29,031 bases of DNA. Origin: Thiobacillus sp. GTDB taxonomy: Bacteria > Pseudomonadota > Gammaproteobacteria > Burkholderiales > Thiobacillaceae. The position numbers and the translations under genes were made by a program. The stretch covers positions 1-29,031 of the forward strand of contig JAABQU010000154.1 of NCBI GenBank assembly GCA_011391285.1, read 5' to 3'. Positions within the stretch are counted from its first letter, which is position 1. Each line of letters begins with the position of its first letter. Shown piece by piece: positions 25,009 to 29,031 of this stretch. The notes beneath the pieces were generated by a model. It had not been told where the DNA came from. It was given only the letters and a program-made list of their open reading frames with translations, and searched no databases.

Positions 25009-25252
25009 ATAACCCTAGAAACCGCAGTTGGACGCGCCCGATGGTACGTCTGGGCGGGTGGCTGCCGCGAAGCGAGGAGGCGGCAGGCCGGGGCCTGCAA
25101 CGACGAGCGACAAAGGTAGGCGCGCGATCAGATGTTCCAGCGGGTGTGTAGCAGTTCCACCCTTCCGATGAATGTGATCGAAGGCGGAAAATTCAATATC
25201 CATGAGGAAGCCCATAAGCTTATAAGGGGTCAACTGCGGTTTTTAGGGTTAT
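25009..25252. mobile_element. MITE-like element with 22-bp terminal inverted repeats
   Basis: The left end (25009-25030) reads ATAACCCTAGAAACCGCAGT plus TG. The right end (25231-25252) is its inverse with a single G/A mismatch. GCA flanks both ends (25006-25008 and 25253-25255), consistent with a 3-bp target duplication. The inside (about 200 bp) has no transposase. An open frame of 72 codons runs across it on the minus strand from TTG 25233 to a stop inside the left repeat, but shows no family likeness. The element lies between the PDC/Cache gene and rnfA and fills most of the 335-bp gap. It is probably non-autonomous and moved by a transposase elsewhere. Confidence 0.65.
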
Positions 25253-25324
25253 GCATTATCCGCCGCGGAGTGCATGCGATTCAAGCTGTTGCGGTGAGGG
25301 GTATTCAGCCCCTGGCTTGGCTGT

Positions 25325-26287
25325 TCAGCCGGCCGGCTTGCCGCTGGCCCAGAAGTCGTAGCCCTTGCTGAGGAATTCGTTCCACGGCAGGTAGTGTGAA
25401 CCGTCGCACGAGAAGGTGAGGCCGACCATGCCGTTGAAGATGTTGAGCGAGCCGGCGCGCAGGTAGAAGGTCTCGTCCATGAAGCGCAGCGCGCGCAGCC
25501 CCTCGAGCACCGGACGGATCTTGTCGCGCGGCACCACGGCGTCGGCCGGGTAAGGGTGACAGGGGTAAATCAGGCAGGTGTCAGGGCGGGTCAGCGCGTC
25601 GATGTCGAGCAGGCGGTAGCGGTAGGGATCGTCGACCACCCAGAGGGTGGCGCGGCTGCTGGAAAAATGCAGCTTGCCGTGGAACACGCCGCGGTCGGTC
25701 ATGAGTTCTTCCATCACCCCGATCACCGTGTCGAGGTTGAGGTCCATCTGGCTGTCGATGCGGGTCTGGTGAAACACCGCACCGCGTATCGCCGGGTCGC
25801 CCTTGATCTGCCGCCAGTAGGTCGGCTCGTCGTACAGCTTGCTGGTGATCGGCAGGTCGCGCAGGTCGAAATCGGCGCCGACGAAGCCGAGCGCCCTGCC
25901 GTCGTCGTCGCGCACGATCTGGATCGCGGTGAGCGACGGTCGCTTGGCGCGCAGGCTGATGTAGGCCTGGGTCAGCAGAAAGCCCTGGTTCGGCACCGCC
26001 TCGCGCATGTAGGGGCGATCAGAGCGGTCACGCCCGTAATCCGTCTCGATCAGGCCCTCGCGGCTGATGTTGTCGGAAAGCTGGATTGCACGGGTGTCCA
26101 GCGCATACAGGTATTTGCAGGCGGGCATCGTCGTCAGCGCATGCGTCAGCGCGGCGTTGAGGCCGGCGCGGCTCGGCCACGCGCGGCTGCAGGCTTGGGC
26201 AGCCAGCGCCAGCGGTTCGCGCAGCAGGTTGGCCAGCGCTTCACGTTGTTTGGTGACGCTTTCGGCAAGGGTGGTGGAGGTGGACAT
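25325..26287 (-). CDS. Soluble PDC/Cache sensor-domain protein
   Basis: From ATG 26287 the product has 320 residues (MSTSTTLAESVTKQREALAN). The region about 15-180 resembles a PDC/Cache ligand-binding fold: YLYALDTRAIQLSDNI, GRDRSDRPYMREAVP and GFVGADFDLRDLP. Unlike most Cache domains it has neither signal peptide nor membrane segment, so it should be cytoplasmic. The C-terminal half (LHFSSSRATLWVVDDPYRYR and DETFYLRAGSLNIFNGMVGL) is not a recognised output domain. A ligand-binding or sensory role is inferred only. It is the last gene of a three-gene run behind the HAD gene (56-nt gap). Confidence 0.75.
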   Translation of the reverse strand: MSTSTTLAESVTKQREALANLLREPLALAAQACSRAWPSRAGLNAALTHALTTMPACKYLYALDTRAIQLSDNISREGLIETDYGRDRSDRPYMREAVPNQGFLLTQAYISLRAKRPSLTAIQIVRDDDGRALGFVGADFDLRDLPITSKLYDEPTYWRQIKGDPAIRGAVFHQTRIDSQMDLNLDTVIGVMEELMTDRGVFHGKLHFSSSRATLWVVDDPYRYRLLDIDALTRPDTCLIYPCHPYPADAVVPRDKIRPVLEGLRALRFMDETFYLRAGSLNIFNGMVGLTFSCDGSHYLPWNEFLSKGYDFWASGKPAG

Positions 26288-26343
26288 GAGCGATCGATCC
26301 GCGGCGGGAGCCTGCATTGTCCGCAATATTAATGACGCAGGGA

Positions 26344-27009
26344 TTATTGGCGCAAGGAAATTACCGGCCAGCCCCGGGCCTCGGCATGGGCGCGCAGCGT
26401 GGCGTCGGGATCGACCGCGACCGGGTGGCGGACTTTTTCCAGCAGCGGCAGGTCGTTGTGCGAATCGCTGTAGAACCAGCTGCTGTCGAGGCAGTCCAGC
26501 CGGGTGCCGTGAGCTTCGAGAAAGTGTTCAAGGCGGACGACCTTGCCCTCACGGAAACAGGGCGTGCCGGCGACTTCGCCGGTGAAGCGGCCGTCGATCT
26601 CCTCGGGGTCGGTGGCGATCAGGTGCGGGATGCCGAATTCCTTCGCGATCGGACCGGTGACGAAGCTGTTGGTGGCGGTGATGACGGCGACCAGGTCGGC
26701 CTCGTTCAGGTGTCTGTTGACCAGGTCGCGCGCAGCCTGCGGGATCATCGGCTTGACGCGCGTTTCCACGTATTCGGCGCGCCAGGCATTGAGCAGTTCA
26801 CGCGGGTGGGTGGCGAGCGGACGCAAGGCAAACGCGAGGAAAGCGTAGATATCGAGCCGGCCGGCCTTGTAGTCCTCGTAGAAGGCGAGGTTCTTGGCTT
26901 CATAATGCGGCCCGTCGACCGCGCCCTTGGCGATGAGGAACTGCCCCCATTCATAGTCGGAGTCGCCGGCGAGCAGGGTGTTGTCGAGATCGAAGAGGAC
27001 GAGGTTCAT
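26344..27009 (-). CDS. HAD-family phosphatase (subfamily IB, SerB-like)
   Basis: The 221-residue enzyme begins MNLVLFDLDNTLL; motif I (DLDNT) has the nucleophile and acid/base Asp at 7 and 9. ITATNSF is motif II, the Lys in FREGKVVRLEHF motif III, and YSDSHNDLPLLE motif IV. The helical cap after motif I is of the C1 type, as in phosphoserine phosphatase. Relatives dephosphorylate phosphoserine, histidinol phosphate or other small phosphates, so the substrate cannot be read from sequence. ATG 27009 is preferred over 27021 because DLDNT normally lies within ten residues of the start. It follows the UPF0149 gene by 23 nt. Confidence 0.88.
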   Translation of the reverse strand: MNLVLFDLDNTLLAGDSDYEWGQFLIAKGAVDGPHYEAKNLAFYEDYKAGRLDIYAFLAFALRPLATHPRELLNAWRAEYVETRVKPMIPQAARDLVNRHLNEADLVAVITATNSFVTGPIAKEFGIPHLIATDPEEIDGRFTGEVAGTPCFREGKVVRLEHFLEAHGTRLDCLDSSWFYSDSHNDLPLLEKVRHPVAVDPDATLRAHAEARGWPVISLRQ

Positions 27010-27032
27010 ATCGAGAAGCAAGTTACAAGTAT

Positions 27033-27707
27033 TCAGGCGCGCGGTCCCTGGCCGCGGTCGAGCCAGAATTCGCGCAGTTCGTAGGCGCCCCAGAGGGCCA
27101 GGGCGAGGTGATCTTCGCGTCGGACCGTCAGTTCCTCGGCGCTGAGTTCGTCGAGTGGCGCGGCCAGCACGTAAAACGGATCGAGCACTTCGTCGACGAA
27201 GGCTTCGTCCTTGCTTTCAGCGGGCAGGGTCCAGTCGTCTTCCCAGTGTTCCACCGCCAGCAGGAAGCCGCCGGCCCACAGCTGGGCGTAGGGTGGGATG
27301 CCGGCCTCCTTCAGGCGACGGGCCTCGGCCGGCGGCAGATCGGCCAGCAGGCCCTGCCAGTCCATGATCAGCGGCGACAGCGCCTTCGGGTCGGCCAGGT
27401 TTTCGATCGGCGCGGCGAGCGCGCGGGCGATCTCCTTGCGACGGCGCTCGACCAGTGCCAGAAAGCGTTCAGCGTCGGTCGGGTCGTCGAACAGCGCAGC
27501 GATGCCGTCGTCGCGTTCGAACAGCACTGGAAAAAATTCCTCGGGCGGAATTACGCGCGGGCTGCAGGCCAGCGCGAGGAGGAAGCCGTCGAGGCCTTCC
27601 AGCGAAACCGGCACGTCGGTGCGCTCGTCGATGAGGTCGACCAGGTCGGCCAGCGCATCGATGTCTGCGTCGCTGAGCGGGGCGTTGGAGGATTTGGGTG
27701 CGGACAT
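27033..27707 (-). CDS. UPF0149 (YecA/YgfB-like) family protein
   Basis: From ATG 27707 the product has 224 residues (MSAPKSSNAPLSDADIDALA). The segment SLEGLDGFLLALACSPRVIP and the later YAQLWAGGFLLAVEHW place it in UPF0149/YecA. It lacks the C-terminal Cys-rich SEC-C zinc motif that some members carry. The protein is acidic and soluble. Function in the family is poorly defined. The open frame extends upstream to 27749 and overlaps the divergent membrane protein start, so the internal ATG is preferred. It is the first gene of a run with the HAD and PDC/Cache genes. Confidence 0.85.
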   Translation of the reverse strand: MSAPKSSNAPLSDADIDALADLVDLIDERTDVPVSLEGLDGFLLALACSPRVIPPEEFFPVLFERDDGIAALFDDPTDAERFLALVERRRKEIARALAAPIENLADPKALSPLIMDWQGLLADLPPAEARRLKEAGIPPYAQLWAGGFLLAVEHWEDDWTLPAESKDEAFVDEVLDPFYVLAAPLDELSAEELTVRREDHLALALWGAYELREFWLDRGQGPRA

Positions 27708-27735
27708 GGCTGGGACTCGCGTCAGGCGCTTCGCG

Positions 27736-27741
27736 TAAAAT
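27736..27741 (+). promoter_or_regulatory. TAAAAT -10-like box immediately before the CbiM-like gene
   Basis: TAAAAT ends six bases before ATG 27748. As at hrcA and nadK, transcription from it would start at or next to the start codon, and no Shine-Dalgarno is present. Confidence 0.35.
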
Positions 27742-27747
27742 TCGCCC

Positions 27748-28431
27748 ATGAATTTTACCGCGTCGGGCCTGTCAGCATCATTGTTGCCCGAATCCTTTTA
27801 TCTGATCGGCTGGCTGGGCCTGGCCTTTCTGGCTTGGCGCTGGCTGCTGTCGGGTGACTGGCGCAGGCTTGCCGATCCGGTGCGGCTGAACATTTTTCTC
27901 GGCGCCACGGTGGCGGTGCTGGCGCTGTGGCAGATCCGCACCGGCATCAAGCCTGGGCTGGCGTTTCACTTTTATGGTGTGGCGGCGTTGACGCTGATGT
28001 TCGGTTTCTGGCGCGCCGTCCTTGCCGGAGTGCTGATTCTTCTGGTTAACGCGGCGTTCGGGCGCGGCAGCTTGACCGCGCTGGGCCTCGATGCGCTGCT
28101 GCTGGCGGCACTGCCCGCAGCGGTGACCTGGAACCTTTTCCATCTGCTGGAACGCCGGTTGCCGAACCACTTTTTCATTTACGTGCTGGGCAACGGCTTC
28201 TTCGGTGCCGCACTCTCGGTGGCAGCGATCGGTCTCGCCACCACCGCAGTAATGGCCCTGGCCGGCGCCTATCCGCTCGAATATCTGCTTTCCTACTACA
28301 CGCCTTACGCCACCTTGCTGATCAGCTGGGCCGAAGCGTTCACCACCGGCATGGCGATCACCATGATGGCGGTGTATCGCCCGGCCTGGCTGGAGACCTT
28401 CGATGACGTGCGGTATGTTCAGAACAAGTAA
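27748..28431 (+). CDS. CbiM-like integral membrane protein (energy-coupling factor permease family)
   Basis: The 227-residue product is almost entirely hydrophobic, with about six to seven membrane segments. Features such as GLAFHFYGVAALTLMFGFWR, LVNAAFGRGSLTALGLDAL and the N-terminal ESFYLIGWLGLAFLAWRWL resemble the predicted membrane proteins related to CbiM/energy-coupling-factor permeases. Those take up cobalt, nickel or small cofactors with partner ATPases. No CbiQ/CbiO partners are adjacent, so substrate and mechanism are open. It diverges from the UPF0149 gene with only 40 bp between the start codons. Confidence 0.75.
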   Translation: MNFTASGLSASLLPESFYLIGWLGLAFLAWRWLLSGDWRRLADPVRLNIFLGATVAVLALWQIRTGIKPGLAFHFYGVAALTLMFGFWRAVLAGVLILLVNAAFGRGSLTALGLDALLLAALPAAVTWNLFHLLERRLPNHFFIYVLGNGFFGAALSVAAIGLATTAVMALAGAYPLEYLLSYYTPYATLLISWAEAFTTGMAITMMAVYRPAWLETFDDVRYVQNK

Positions 28432-28441
28432 ACCTTTTATC

Positions 28442-28486
28442 CGCGAAGGACGCGAAGGACGCGAAGGACGCGAAGGACGCGAAGGA
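28442..28486 (+). repeat. Five perfect tandem copies of a 9-bp unit
   Basis: CGCGAAGGA is repeated five times without change, followed by a degenerate GCGCGAAGAAGG. Together with the CTTCGCG-rich stretch at about 28545-28580 it forms an imperfect inverted repeat. It lies in the 168-bp gap between the CbiM-like gene and hrpA. Confidence 0.9.
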
Positions 28487-28599
28487 GCGCGAAGAAGGGC
28501 GATAGAAACCGCTCCGGCTCGTGCCCAAAACATGATTGGGTTTTCTTCGCGTTTATTCACGGCCTTCGCTTCGTTCGCGGACAATCCGTTTTTTGAGTT

Positions 28600-29031
28600 T
28601 TGAGCCCCACCTTGCACATCACTTATCCCGACCTGCCGGTTAGCGCGCGCCGTGACGACATCCTGGCTGCGCTCAAGGCCAACCGCGTGCTGATCCTGTG
28701 CGGCGAGACCGGATCCGGCAAGACCACGCAGATTCCCAAGATGTGCCTGGAAGCCCGGCTGGGATCAGAGGCGGCACGCCCGGGCAAGCTGATCGGCTGC
28801 ACCCAGCCGCGCCGCATCGCCGCACGCTCGGTGGCGGCGCGCATCGCGCAGGAACTTGGCGGCGAGCTCGGCGGGCTGGTCGGCTACAAGGTGCGCTTCA
28901 CCGACAAGGTGCGTCACGACACCGCAATCAAGGTGATGACCGACGGCATTCTGCTGGCCGAAAGCCAGGGCGATCCGCTGCTCTCGCGCTACGACACCAT
29001 CATCATCGACGAGGCGCACGAGCGCAGCCTC
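28600..29031 (+). CDS. hrpA: ATP-dependent RNA helicase HrpA (N-terminal part)
   Basis: Only about 144 residues are inside the window; the frame runs off the right edge. The Walker A motif [13 protein letters not shown], motif Ia [12 protein letters not shown] and the DEAH box [11 protein letters not shown] identify a DEAH-box RNA helicase of the HrpA type. A stop at 28594-28596 limits the start to TTG 28600 ([13 protein letters not shown]) or TTG 28612; no ATG is available before the Walker A. It lies directly downstream of the 9-bp tandem repeat, and its promoter is not evident. Confidence 0.88.
   Translation, partial: MSPTLHITYPDLPVSARRDDILAALKANRVLILCGETGSGKTTQIPKMCLEARLGSEAARPGKLIGCTQPRRIAARSVAARIAQELGGELGGLVGYKVRFTDKVRHDTAIKVMTDGILLAESQGDPLLSRYDTIIIDEAHERSL

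Noticed and set aside
25015..25233. 72-codon minus-strand frame inside the MITE-like element
   Set aside because: Starts with TTG within one terminal repeat and stops in the other, no Shine-Dalgarno, no family likeness.
28403..28603. 66-codon frame through the 9-bp repeat
   Set aside because: Its repeated GluGlyArg-type product is simply the translated tandem repeat, and its start lies inside the previous gene.

Overview
The window is ordinary-looking chromosomal DNA from a GC-rich Gram-negative bacterium, most likely a sulfur-oxidising betaproteobacterium of the Thiobacillus/Sulfuricella type. That assignment is inference. It rests on a flavocytochrome c sulfide dehydrogenase pair beside a rhodanese, the hrcA-hemH // nadK-recN arrangement, an rnfABCDGE-nth-DUF1841 operon, and small families typical of beta/gammaproteobacteria (UPF0149, DUF1841, DUF488). 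No rRNA, tRNA, CRISPR array, prophage or intact transposase was seen.

Layout. 1-3.7 kb (minus strand): a truncated HAMP sensor, an exported rhodanese, a broken universal stress protein fragment on the plus strand, and fccAB. Together these suggest periplasmic sulfide/sulfane oxidation feeding electrons to cytochromes. 3.7-9.1 kb: hrcA and hemH overlap on the minus strand, diverging from nadK, recN and a secreted thermonuclease on the plus strand; the thermonuclease carries an in-frame duplicated palindromic insert. 9.1-11.7 kb: a Fur-box promoter drives a FeoB-type transporter whose GTPase motifs are badly degenerate, facing a DUF488 gene. 11.8-16.2 kb: an exported protein of unknown function, then an HDAC-family deacylase divergent from a Pat-type protein lysine acetyltransferase. 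16.3-18.2 kb: an HDOD / degenerate receiver / GGDEF signalling protein.

18.4-25.0 kb (minus strand) is a tightly packed operon: rnfA-B-C-D-G-E, an unrecognised 50-residue ORF, nth and a DUF1841 gene. Nearly every junction overlaps by 1-4 nt. Directly upstream of rnfA lies a 244-bp element with 22-bp terminal inverted repeats and a possible 3-bp target duplication, i.e. a MITE-like insertion in the operon's control region. 25.3-27.7 kb is a second minus-strand operon (UPF0149, HAD phosphatase, soluble PDC/Cache protein). It diverges from a CbiM-like membrane protein. The window ends in the start of an HrpA helicase, preceded by a 9-bp tandem repeat and an imperfect inverted repeat.

Most genes are recognisable housekeeping or energy genes. 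The less expected signals are the MITE-like element at rnfA, the in-frame palindromic duplication in the nuclease, the pseudo-GTPase FeoB, the divergent acetyltransferase/deacylase pair, the -10-like boxes almost touching three start codons, and the small ORF coupled to rnfE.
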